Assembly (NCBI GenBank): GCA_013696975.1 | Contig: JACCXO010000031.1 | Coordinates: forward strand, 1 to 33,522 | Direction: 5' to 3' | Source: Nocardioidaceae bacterium | GTDB taxonomy: Bacteria > Actinomycetota > Actinomycetes > Propionibacteriales > Nocardioidaceae | Length of the DNA stretch: 33,522 bases | Program-made: the position numbers and the translations under genes | Shown: positions 17,983 through 27,147 of the stretch, in pieces | How the letters are laid out: each line of letters starts with the position of its first letter | Position numbering within the stretch: position 1 is the first letter of the stretch | Notes under the pieces: generated by a model | Told to the model about the DNA's origin: nothing | Database searches by the model: none | The model's input: the letters and a program-made list of their open reading frames with translations, nothing else

Positions 17983-18892
17983 GGCCCACCTCGGCATCAA
18001 CGTGTGGTTGCCAGCCAAGCAGCTGGTGAGCCAGCGAGATGTCGGGGCAGCGGACCCTCGGGTCATCGGTGGGCAGGTCGACGAACGTGATCGGCGCCGA
18101 CGAGCCGACGAGCCGTTTGATCCGCTCCGCAAGCTCGAGCATGCTCATCTCGTCACCGTTGCCGATGTTGACCGGGCCGGACTCACAGCTGGCAGCGAGC
18201 GCCAAAACCCCGGCCACAGTGTCGTCGACGTAACAGATGGAACGGGTCTGGCTGCCGTCGCCGGCGACGGTGATCGGCTCGTCGTGCATCGCCTGGGAGA
18301 TGAAGGTCGGGATGGCGCGGCCGTCATCTGGCCGCATCCGGGGACCGTAGGTGTTGAAGATCCGCACGATCGCGGTGTCCAGCCCGTATGCCGTCCGGTA
18401 CGCCGTCGTGAGCGCCTCACTGAAACGCTTGGCCTCGTCGTACACGCTGCGCGGTCCGACGGGGTTGACGTTGCCCCAGTAGGTCTCGCGCTGCGGGTGC
18501 TCCAGCGGGTCGCCGTAGACCTCTGACGTGGACGCCATCACGAAGCGTGCGCCCTTGTCTCGCGCCAGTTCAAGTGCGTGCATGGTGCCGAGGCTGCCGA
18601 CCTTCATCGTCTCGACCGGCAGCCGCAGATAGTGCGGCGGCGACGCTGGTGAGGCGAAGTGCATCACCCAGTCAACTGGGCCCTCGATAACGAGGCCTGC
18701 CGAGACGTCAGCCTCGACGAACTCGAAGCCTTGGCGGTCCAGCAGGTGGGCCACGTTGGCCGTCATACCCGTGCTGAAGTCGTCAACGCAGACGACCGCG
18801 GCACCCCGAACACTCAACACCTCGCACAGCCAGGATCCGACGAAGCCGGCGCCTCCGGTGATGACGACGCGACGGGGTTCGGATCTGACCAT
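17927..18892 (-). CDS. NAD-dependent epimerase/dehydratase, UDP-glucuronate decarboxylase (UXS)-like
   Basis: VVITGGAGFVGSWLCEVL..VVCVDDFSTG...VMHFASPASPPHYLRLPVETMKVGSLGTMHALELAR..RFVMASTSEVYGDPLEHPQRETYWGNVNPVGPRSVYDEAKRFSEAL. Confidence 0.92.
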   Translation of the reverse strand: MVRSEPRRVVITGGAGFVGSWLCEVLSVRGAAVVCVDDFSTGMTANVAHLLDRQGFEFVEADVSAGLVIEGPVDWVMHFASPASPPHYLRLPVETMKVGSLGTMHALELARDKGARFVMASTSEVYGDPLEHPQRETYWGNVNPVGPRSVYDEAKRFSEALTTAYRTAYGLDTAIVRIFNTYGPRMRPDDGRAIPTFISQAMHDEPITVAGDGSQTRSICYVDDTVAGVLALAASCESGPVNIGNGDEMSMLELAERIKRLVGSSAPITFVDLPTDDPRVRCPDISLAHQLLGWQPHVDAEVGLTNTIEWFASQREVPLPS

Positions 18893-18909
18893 GCGAGCTC
18901 CTTGCGCCG

Positions 18910-19755
18910 TCAGCGAGCAGAGACGAGATCGACGGTCTCGCCCCGCTTGACTGGTCGGACCACATCACCGAGCTGCGCCCGATCGGCCTGCTGAAGGAAC
19001 GCTGACAGAGGCGACCGCATGACCTTGTAGTCGTCGTAGTGCACCGGAATCGCTGAACGTGGCGCAACGCGACGCAAGAAGTCCACGCCTTGGGGTGCGT
19101 CCATCGTCACAGTCGAGGCGAGGATCCTCGTTCCTCCGAGGTGAACGATCGCCACGTCGATGTCCGGGAAGCGCTCGTGCACGGCGTCCAGGTGGTCGCC
19201 GGTCAGAGTGTCACCGCTGATGTAGACGCGCAGTTGGGGCTGCCCTGCCACCGAGTGCTCGAGCAGGCTACCCATCACCGCTGGCAGCACTCGACGCAGC
19301 GCACCTTTGGCGTGAATTCCCGGCATCGAGGTGACGCGCACTTCCTCACCACCCCGCGTCAGCACGTGGTCTTCCCAGGTCCGCAGTCCCTGAGTGGCAA
19401 AGCCCTGAGGCGCGAGGCGACGGGCAGCATGTGTCGTCGTAATCAGCGGCGAGGACCGGTCGAGGCCCGCCCGAGCGACCCGGTCCCAGTGGTCACCGTG
19501 CAAGTGCGACAACACGATCGCATCAAGCGTGGGCACCTTGTCGACGCTCAGAGCGGGATCGTGCAACCGACGCGACCACAGGCCCTTCCCTAGGTATGCC
19601 CGCTGTCCCTTACGCAGGAAGTTCGGGTCGGTCATGAGCGTGAAGGAGCCCAGCTGCAAGATGGTGGTGGCATTGCCGATGAAGGTCAACGAGTGGGACG
19701 AGGTCGTCTCGGTATGGCGGGGCATGCGGAAGCGTACCCGCGGGCCCCATCGCAC
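18910..19755 (-). CDS. MBL-fold metallo-hydrolase (UlaG/NAPE-PLD-like)
   Basis: FIGNATTILQLGSFTLMTDPNFLR...DAIVLSHLHGDHWDRVA (HxHxDH)...VAIVHLGGTRI. Confidence 0.9.
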   Translation of the reverse strand: MRWGPRVRFRMPRHTETTSSHSLTFIGNATTILQLGSFTLMTDPNFLRKGQRAYLGKGLWSRRLHDPALSVDKVPTLDAIVLSHLHGDHWDRVARAGLDRSSPLITTTHAARRLAPQGFATQGLRTWEDHVLTRGGEEVRVTSMPGIHAKGALRRVLPAVMGSLLEHSVAGQPQLRVYISGDTLTGDHLDAVHERFPDIDVAIVHLGGTRILASTVTMDAPQGVDFLRRVAPRSAIPVHYDDYKVMRSPLSAFLQQADRAQLGDVVRPVKRGETVDLVSAR

Positions 19756-19761
19756 AAACCA

Positions 19762-20688
19762 TTAGTGCCCGGGTTCGACCACCAGGGAACGGTCACGTCG
19801 ACGCGACAGAGCGACACCGCCGAGGCAGACCGCTCCCCCAGCCAGAGCAAGAAGTGCTGGCACCTCTCCCAAGAGGACCCAAGCGGTGACGATCGTCAGA
19901 GGTGGTACCAGGTAGGTGGAGATGCCCAGGCTGCCTGCGCTCGTCCTGGCCAACGCATAGGCCCACGTGCTGAAGGCAAGCGCCGTGGGCACGATACCGA
20001 GGTAGAGCAGGCCGCTTATCGCGCCGCTCGACGCGGCACCGACGTCGTCGGCCAAACCGGACCCGTAGGGCAGACAGGCGACGGCGCCGATGGTGCAGGC
20101 GAGCCATGTCACCTGCAGCGCTGGAAGTCTGCGCAGGATCGGTTTCTGCGACAACACCCCGATGGCGTAGCTCATCGCAGCAACCAGGCAGAGCAGAACA
20201 CCCGCGAGATCTGCCTCGCCCGACTGGGCCGTCGACGCACCGATGAGCAAGACACCGGCGAAGGAAACGGCCGCGCCGATGACGAGCCAACGAGGAAATC
20301 CCTCCCCCAGCAACAAGCCCGCAAAGACCGCGATCAGGAGAGGACCGATGTTGACGAGCATGGCCGTCGTGCCCGCATCGACACGTTGCTCAGCCGCATT
20401 GAGGGCAATGTTGTAGAGCGCAAACCACACCACCCCACATATGACGACAAGCAGCCACTCTCGGCGGTTGAGTGGCACCCAGCGCTGCCGGGCAAGCAGG
20501 AACGCACCCAGCACCGCGCTCCCCACAACAAGCCGACCCAGCGCGAGCGGTCCCGGCTCGAAGATGTCGCCGACCCACCTGATCACGACAAAGGCAGATG
20601 CCCAGGAGAGCACAGTGAAGGCGATGGCGGCGATGGTCACCCAGGGGCGCCGTGTCTGCTGCGGTGGTGATACCAGGGTTGAGGTCAT
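19762..20688 (-). CDS. DMT superfamily (EamA) transporter
   Basis: Two EamA-like halves; FTVLSWASAFVVIRWVGDIFEPGPLALGRLVVGS...STYLVPPLTIVTAWVLLGEVPALLALAGGAVCLGGVAL. Confidence 0.92.
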   Translation of the reverse strand: MTSTLVSPPQQTRRPWVTIAAIAFTVLSWASAFVVIRWVGDIFEPGPLALGRLVVGSAVLGAFLLARQRWVPLNRREWLLVVICGVVWFALYNIALNAAEQRVDAGTTAMLVNIGPLLIAVFAGLLLGEGFPRWLVIGAAVSFAGVLLIGASTAQSGEADLAGVLLCLVAAMSYAIGVLSQKPILRRLPALQVTWLACTIGAVACLPYGSGLADDVGAASSGAISGLLYLGIVPTALAFSTWAYALARTSAGSLGISTYLVPPLTIVTAWVLLGEVPALLALAGGAVCLGGVALSRRRDRSLVVEPGH

Positions 20689-20771
20689 TGACGCAAACTC
20701 TAGGGCGAGCTACCGACAAGATTGCGCGGGTTTCGGTCATGGCGTTTCCGCGCCTGGCCCGTTCGTCGTCC

Positions 20772-21641
20772 TCAGGTTCCTGAAGGTTGCCACGGCTCGT
20801 CGAGGCGAGCGGGGTCAGCTAGTAGCTCACGCAGGACAGTCACGATCCGGCCGGCTTGGGCTCCGTCGACGATCCGGTGATCACCGGTGGCAACCAGCAC
20901 AAGCTGTGGCCGGATGACGACCGACCCGTCAGCCACGAGCGGCGCATCTCGCACCGCGCCGATCGCCAGATAGATAGGCGTTCTCGCGAGAGGCAGCGGA
21001 GCCATGAACGCCTCATCGAGCCCGAGGGTGCCCACATTGGACACAAACGCTGCCCCCAGGGGAAAGGCGGGTTGGCCGAACGCCGGTATTCCCAAACCGC
21101 CAACCAGCAGGCTGGCTGTGTTGAGCACCGGTCGCAGGGACCACCATGGTAGATGCCGCACGATCGAGGAGCTCCGGCTGTGAGCGCGGTCTGTCCCAGC
21201 TCGGACGCTTGCGACCTTGGGGGCTAGCTTGCGGGCCACCTCCAGCGGAGTCAGCTGGTCGACCCGGCGAACCTTGACCGGGGCCAGGTCCGCGCCGTCC
21301 TGCACATCGACCGCGAAACCGATGTCGCAGCTCTCAAGAGACCTGATGCGCCCGAACACGATCCGAGACTGCACTTCGGGGACCGCCATCAGGGCGCGCG
21401 CCAACGCCGCGCCGACGACATGAGTCACAGTGAGGTGCTCGCCGGTTCGCAGTCGCGTCGCTTCGACATACGCCAGAGTCTCGGTGGCATCGACTGCGGT
21501 ACGGGTGTAGATGCGGCCATCACTGGGTGGGCGCCATGATGCGACCGCGATGCGTCGGCGTGTGGAGATGCGGCGCCCTATGCTCTTGCCGCCGCTTGGT
21601 CGCTCAAGGCCTGCCGCGCTGCCCGCAGGTGCGCGATTCAC
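20772..21641 (-). CDS. Stand-alone 2-oxo acid dehydrogenase E2 acyltransferase catalytic domain
   Basis: IGRRISTRRRIAVASWRPPSDGRIYTRTAVD...SNVGTLGLDEAFMAPLP..VLVATGDHRIVDGAQAGRIVTVLRELLADP (E2 active-site DHRxVDG); no lipoyl domain. Confidence 0.88.
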   Translation of the reverse strand: MNRAPAGSAAGLERPSGGKSIGRRISTRRRIAVASWRPPSDGRIYTRTAVDATETLAYVEATRLRTGEHLTVTHVVGAALARALMAVPEVQSRIVFGRIRSLESCDIGFAVDVQDGADLAPVKVRRVDQLTPLEVARKLAPKVASVRAGTDRAHSRSSSIVRHLPWWSLRPVLNTASLLVGGLGIPAFGQPAFPLGAAFVSNVGTLGLDEAFMAPLPLARTPIYLAIGAVRDAPLVADGSVVIRPQLVLVATGDHRIVDGAQAGRIVTVLRELLADPARLDEPWQPSGT

Positions 21642-21774
21642 GCAGGAGGTCTATTCGGCATCTCTCAAGTATGCCAAAGCCGACCTTCCCGCCCCCATCA
21701 GGAGAGCCGCGGGATCTGGCTGTCTATCGCGGCTGACACCCTTGTCCGGCGGCGATGGGTCGCGATAGGGCAGC

Positions 21775-22455
21775 ATGGTCGCCATGAGAAGCGAACTCTT
21801 TTCCCAAGCTCACAACGAGACCCAGTCAGGCGACCGTTTCGTCCTGCAGAGCAAACGCATGCTCAAGACGTCACTCGGCCCAGACATTTTGGCCGCCAAA
21901 GGGGCGATGGTCGCCTACCAAGGCCAGGTGACTTTCAATCACGAGGGCTCCGGCAGCCTGGGCAAGTTCGTGAAGCGGGCGCTGTCGAGTGAAGATGCGC
22001 CGCTTATGCGTGTCGCGGGACAGGGCGAGGTCTTCTTCGCCCAGAACGCGGCAGAGATCTTCTTGATCAACCTCGAGAGCGACGGCATCAGCATCAACGG
22101 GCGCAGTCTGCTGGCCTTCGACGCGAACCTCGAATGGGACGTGCGCCGCACCCAGGGCGCGGGCGTGTTGTCCGGGGGCCTGTTCAACACTCTGGTGCAG
22201 GGCCAGGGCACCGTCGCGTTGACCTCCGACGGTGATCCGATGATCTTGGACTGTTCGCAGCAACCCACCTTCGTCGACACACAGGCCGCGGTTTGCTGGT
22301 CAGCCAATCTGGTGCCGAACGTGGTCAACAGCATGAACGCCCGCTCACTCCTGCGCGGAGGCACCGGCGAGGCATTTCAATATGCATTCCACGGCCCCGG
22401 TTTCGTCGTCGTGCAGCCGTCCGAGGGACCGGTCGTTCCTCCGCACACGCACTAG
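21775..22455 (+). CDS. AIM24 family protein
   Basis: LKTSLGPDILAAKGAMVAYQGQVTFNHEGSG...GQGEVFFAQNAAEIFLINLESDGISINGRSLLAFDANLEWDV; alternative ATG at 21784. Confidence 0.9.
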   Translation: MVAMRSELFSQAHNETQSGDRFVLQSKRMLKTSLGPDILAAKGAMVAYQGQVTFNHEGSGSLGKFVKRALSSEDAPLMRVAGQGEVFFAQNAAEIFLINLESDGISINGRSLLAFDANLEWDVRRTQGAGVLSGGLFNTLVQGQGTVALTSDGDPMILDCSQQPTFVDTQAAVCWSANLVPNVVNSMNARSLLRGGTGEAFQYAFHGPGFVVVQPSEGPVVPPHTH

Positions 22456-22485
22456 AACTGCTTGCGGGCGCCGGCCAGCCTCTGC

Positions 22486-24948
22486 CTAGACCAGTGAAGC
22501 AGTGACGGGCAAAGCGGTGGCAGGAATCGGAGCGGGACTCGAGCTGTCTTGCCGGCTCGCGAGCAGGGCGACCATTTCGCCGGCGTTCATCGGACGCGCG
22601 AACAGGTAACCCTGCCCCATCGAAGCACCAGTGTGCAGGGTCAGGTGTCTGAGCTGACTCTCGCGCTCGACTCCCTCGATCACCACGTCTACGCCCAAGG
22701 CCTCGCCCATGACGACGACGGAGCGCACCAACGAGCAGGCTCTTTCATCGTCGTCGATGCGCTCGATGAACGACTTATCGATCTTCAGGATGCACACCGG
22801 CAGACGTTGTAGGTAGCCGATGGACGAGAATCCGACCCCGAAGTCGTCGATGGCGAACCGGAAGTCAGCCGCAGCAAGCTCGGTCATCGTGGCAAGGGTC
22901 GTCGGGTCATGGTTGATGAAGTCGCGTTCAGTCACCTCGAGGACGAGATGCACATCGCCCATCAGAGTCCTGGCCGACTTGACGCGCTCGACGAACCCCT
23001 CGATCTGTAGGTGCTTCGCCGGTAAGTTGATGCCAATCGCGATTGCTCTTCCGGCTGCCGCGCGCAACCGCGGTGCGTCCGCGGTCACGATGTCCAGCAC
23101 CAGCTCCCCCAAGTCAACAATCAGACCGCTTTCTTCGGCAGTTGGCACGAACAGATCCGGTGAAATGAGCTCCCCGTCGCGGCGCCACCGAACCAGCGCC
23201 TCGACTCCGTAGATTTCGCGTGTGTTCAGGTCGACCATCGGTTGGTAAAAGACCTCGAGTTCGCGTGCCTGAACCGCTTGGCGCAGCCTTTCTACCAGCT
23301 CCAGCCGTTGACGATGTTCCTCACCGAAGGCCGACCTGTAGGTCTCGAACCGGTCCTTGCCACGGCTCTTGGCGTAGTACATGGCGAGGTCGGCATGACT
23401 GAGCAACGCATCCCCATTTGCATCCGCGGTGAACCATGCGACACCGATCGACGTCGTCACGGACACATCCCCGCCGAGCAGGTGGATGGGTTCGCGTAGC
23501 GCCCGCAGGATCCGTGCGCAGATCGTCTCCACCTCGTGCGGCTCTTGGACACTCTGCATGAGGACAGCGAACTCATCGCCGCCGAGACGAGCGACAGTGT
23601 CCCCTCGCCGGATGCTGGCGGCGAGGCGCCGGCCAACCTCGGCGAGCAAATGGTCCCCTGCGCTGTGCCCAAACAGGTCGTTGACCCGCTTGAAGCTGTC
23701 AAGATCGCAGAAGAGGATCGCAGCCTGCGCATTGCTCGAGGCCCTGTCCTCGAGCGCTCGCTGAACTCGATCCATGAACAAGGCTCGGTTGGCGAGGCCG
23801 GTGAGCGGATCATGCCAGGCGAGGTGGGTCATCGCATCGCTGAGGTGGAGACGGGCGAGAGCGTCTTCGGCGACGGCAGCAAGCGCAGCCAGACCGTTCT
23901 CGTCGTCCGCTGCAGTGGACTGAGCTCGACTGAGAGACGGGCCGACGATCCAGAAGTCTTCGGTGGGGTCGTGGACCGCTACGCCGATCTGTCCGAGGGC
24001 GGGTGGGGCTGTGCCGAGACTGACCCGCGAGTCGTGAATCAGCTCCGTCGCACCACTTCGCACAGCCGTCAGCAGGGACGGGCGATCATCGACGTTCTGC
24101 ACTTTCATCGCTGTCTCGAGCAGCACCTTGAGGCGGCGGGAGTGTTCAACACCGCGTGTCTGCGCCCGAGAGGCGATGACTATCGTTGCCACCGGGACCG
24201 CTAGCAGCACCGAGGCCCAGCCGGGCAAGGCTGACACCACAAGAGCGGCTAGATACCCGAGCGAGCTCGTTGCGAGTGAGGTGGTGAGCGCCGTGAGTCC
24301 ACCCGTTGGGGTGAGCTCGACACCCAACGTCGTGGAGTCCTCCAAGCTCAGGGCAACCGCTGTCACCAGGATGTCGGTAGTCAGGAAGACGGTGGCGCCG
24401 AGTCCCATCGCCAACAGCTCCCGGGGAGCAGTCACCTCGCCGGCTCGCGCCAGCTCGATGGCCAGCAAAGCAACGGCAGCTGCAATGATCCCGATCCCTG
24501 CGTTGAAGGCCCTGGTCAAGCGTGGCTTGTGCCTGAAGGACTGCCCCAGCGTCGTCCCTATCGACCACACCGTCAACGCCTCAGCCGCGCTCGTCGTGGT
24601 AGCAAGGAAGATCAAGACGCAAACGTCCATGCCTATCTCCATGCCACCGGACGTGCGTCGCTGGGCGAGCAGCAGCGGGAACCAGCCGAGGACCATGATC
24701 ACCGGAATGGACAGCAACAAGGCCGGCTGCATCGACTCCGGCTCCCACCACAACCACGCAGCGGCGCCGACTCCGATGGCGCCGCCGCTCACCGCCACAC
24801 CGATGTCAAAAATGCGACTCAGGTGCGCTTGGGCCACTGGGCCGGATGTGGGTTCGCGCTCAGCAGTGACAACGGCAGGCTCAACCGTCAGCCGTTCTAC
24901 GGTCACGTGAACAGCCTCGGCACTTCCCAGGAGCGGAGACGCATGCAA
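22486..24948 (-). CDS. Membrane-anchored GGDEF/EAL diguanylate cyclase-phosphodiesterase
   Basis: N-terminal TM region; RRGDTVARLGGDEFAVL (I-site RxxD and GGDEF intact); YQPMVDLNTREIYGVEALVRW and DDFGVGFSSIGYLQRLPVCILKIDKSFI (EAL). Confidence 0.95.
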   Translation of the reverse strand: MHASPLLGSAEAVHVTVERLTVEPAVVTAEREPTSGPVAQAHLSRIFDIGVAVSGGAIGVGAAAWLWWEPESMQPALLLSIPVIMVLGWFPLLLAQRRTSGGMEIGMDVCVLIFLATTTSAAEALTVWSIGTTLGQSFRHKPRLTRAFNAGIGIIAAAVALLAIELARAGEVTAPRELLAMGLGATVFLTTDILVTAVALSLEDSTTLGVELTPTGGLTALTTSLATSSLGYLAALVVSALPGWASVLLAVPVATIVIASRAQTRGVEHSRRLKVLLETAMKVQNVDDRPSLLTAVRSGATELIHDSRVSLGTAPPALGQIGVAVHDPTEDFWIVGPSLSRAQSTAADDENGLAALAAVAEDALARLHLSDAMTHLAWHDPLTGLANRALFMDRVQRALEDRASSNAQAAILFCDLDSFKRVNDLFGHSAGDHLLAEVGRRLAASIRRGDTVARLGGDEFAVLMQSVQEPHEVETICARILRALREPIHLLGGDVSVTTSIGVAWFTADANGDALLSHADLAMYYAKSRGKDRFETYRSAFGEEHRQRLELVERLRQAVQARELEVFYQPMVDLNTREIYGVEALVRWRRDGELISPDLFVPTAEESGLIVDLGELVLDIVTADAPRLRAAAGRAIAIGINLPAKHLQIEGFVERVKSARTLMGDVHLVLEVTERDFINHDPTTLATMTELAAADFRFAIDDFGVGFSSIGYLQRLPVCILKIDKSFIERIDDDERACSLVRSVVVMGEALGVDVVIEGVERESQLRHLTLHTGASMGQGYLFARPMNAGEMVALLASRQDSSSPAPIPATALPVTASLV

Positions 24949-25264
24949 ACAGAGTACGGCGAATCCGAGCTGGTATGTCGGTTTTAACCTATTCCTGCCA
25001 TGCCGAGGTCATGCCGAAGAGACGCACATCGTGAACCCCGACAACTGGCGTCGAGCGTGGGAGGCGCTCTGCGAGTTGGTCGAAGGAGAATCCGGCGCTC
25101 AGATGCGTGATTTACGGCTACCTCGAGACCATTCTCGATTGCATAGCAGGGCTGGTCTGTCGCGCAGGGCGCCGGTGGCAGCGAGTCGGCGAGAGGGCCT
25201 GGGTAGTCGGCCTGTCCCCAGCCCTTTCAGGGTTTACCTTGAGCCTCCCGCCACTTGCACGTAG

Positions 25265-26125
<861 letters not shown>

Positions 26126-26264
26126 CCCCGGCGTCGAGCAGCGACCCACCGCCGGCGCTGCGCCTCGCGGATGGCTTTGCCGACGTGCTGGCTGAGCATG
26201 TGGGGATAGCCACAGCGCGACGTAGCGCGGGAGGCTGCGATATCGACCCGGCTCATCCACGCTG

Positions 26265-26388
26265 CGGGTGGGTCGTAGTCCACGCGGTGCGGTGAGCGGG
26301 TCAGCACCGCGGTCGCCGCGACGTAGGCATGCTCGAAGCCGACCCGCCGGCCCTCGCCGATGCGGTACCGGACGTACTCGACGATCAC
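26265..26388 (-). pseudogene. Truncated antibiotic biosynthesis monooxygenase (ABM)-like fragment
   Basis: VIVEYVRYRIGEGRRVGFEHAYVAATAVLTRSPHRVDYD resembles the ABM N-terminal half; homology appears to stop after DYD. Confidence 0.5.
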
Positions 26389-26395
26389 ACCGGAC

Positions 26396-26917
26396 TCACG
26401 ACGCTGGCCCCTCCGCCCGCGCCGCTTCCACCGCCACGAGCGCCTCACGCAACTGCTCGATCCAGTCGCCTTGGTGCTGGCCCACCAGGCGCACGGACCA
26501 GGCCAGTGCGTCCGACCTCGATCGCGCCACTCCTGCGTCAACGAGGGTGTCGAGAACCTGCCGCTCGCGCTGACGTAGCCGGGTCATCACGGGCACGGAC
26601 AGGCTCGTGAACACCTGCCGGGACTCGCCGCAGACGGCCCCCCAGGCCACCTTGCGTCCGAACCGCAGCTCTGCCTCGTCCGCGATCTGCATTCGCTGCG
26701 CCCGAGTCTCCTCCCGAAAACGTTTGATCCGGCCCGCCTCCGCCGCTCGCTGCGTCGGCTCCGTCGAATCAGTCACCGACTCGCTCAGCGACTCAATTGT
26801 GGGCTCGGGGAGCCGGCCCACGACGAGGATCTCGTCCCGATCGATGCTCACCTGCGGCGTCTCTGCGAACCACTCACCCGGCAGCCGCCCTACCAACCAA
26901 CCCATGATCTCGTCCAT
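26396..26917 (-). CDS. Conserved actinobacterial hypothetical protein (possible DNA-binding/regulatory)
   Basis: MDEIMGWLVGRLPGEWFAETPQVSIDRDEILVVGRL...; start chosen at ATG 26917 because of the promoter geometry (ORF open to 26941). Confidence 0.75.
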   Translation of the reverse strand: MDEIMGWLVGRLPGEWFAETPQVSIDRDEILVVGRLPEPTIESLSESVTDSTEPTQRAAEAGRIKRFREETRAQRMQIADEAELRFGRKVAWGAVCGESRQVFTSLSVPVMTRLRQRERQVLDTLVDAGVARSRSDALAWSVRLVGQHQGDWIEQLREALVAVEAARAEGPAS

Positions 26918-26924
26918 AGGAATG

Positions 26925-26955
26925 ATTACATACTTACACACCTCTTGATGTCAAG
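26925..26955 (-). promoter_or_regulatory. Putative sigma-A-type leaderless promoter with overlapping palindrome
   Basis: Minus strand TTGACA-N18-TGTAAT-N7-ATG; -35 lies inside CTTGACATCAAG. Confidence 0.6.
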
Positions 26956-26981
26956 GACGCGGTGAATCAGGTTGGGTCAGA

Positions 26982-27110
26982 ACGGGAGCAAGGCACCGTG
27001 GTGCTGGTCAGCCACTACATGGACGAGGTCCGAGCACCTCTGCGACCGCGTCAGCGTCCTCTACGACGGCCACCTGACGGCCTGCGACACTCCGCAGAAG
27101 TTGGATCGCG
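26982..27110 (+). pseudogene. ABC transporter ATP-binding protein remnant, frameshifted
   Basis: EQGTVVLVSHYMDEV in one frame, then EHLCDRVSVLYDGHLTACDTPQKLD in another; no Walker A/B upstream. Confidence 0.75.
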
Positions 27111-27147
27111 GGTGGCATGCCCGATCGGGCGCTGACCGTGGGCGGGC

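Noticed and set aside
19693-20670. 325-aa plus-strand ORF opposite the EamA transporter
   Set aside because: Charged, repetitive composition typical of the reverse complement of a membrane protein gene.
20724-20753. GCGCGG ... CCGCGC inverted repeat between E2 and EamA genes
   Set aside because: Only 6 bp in GC-rich DNA with an 18-nt loop; expected by chance.
21705-21734. AGCCGCG ... CGCGGCT inverted repeat between E2 and AIM24
   Set aside because: Short stem in GC-rich divergent region; not enough to call a regulatory site.
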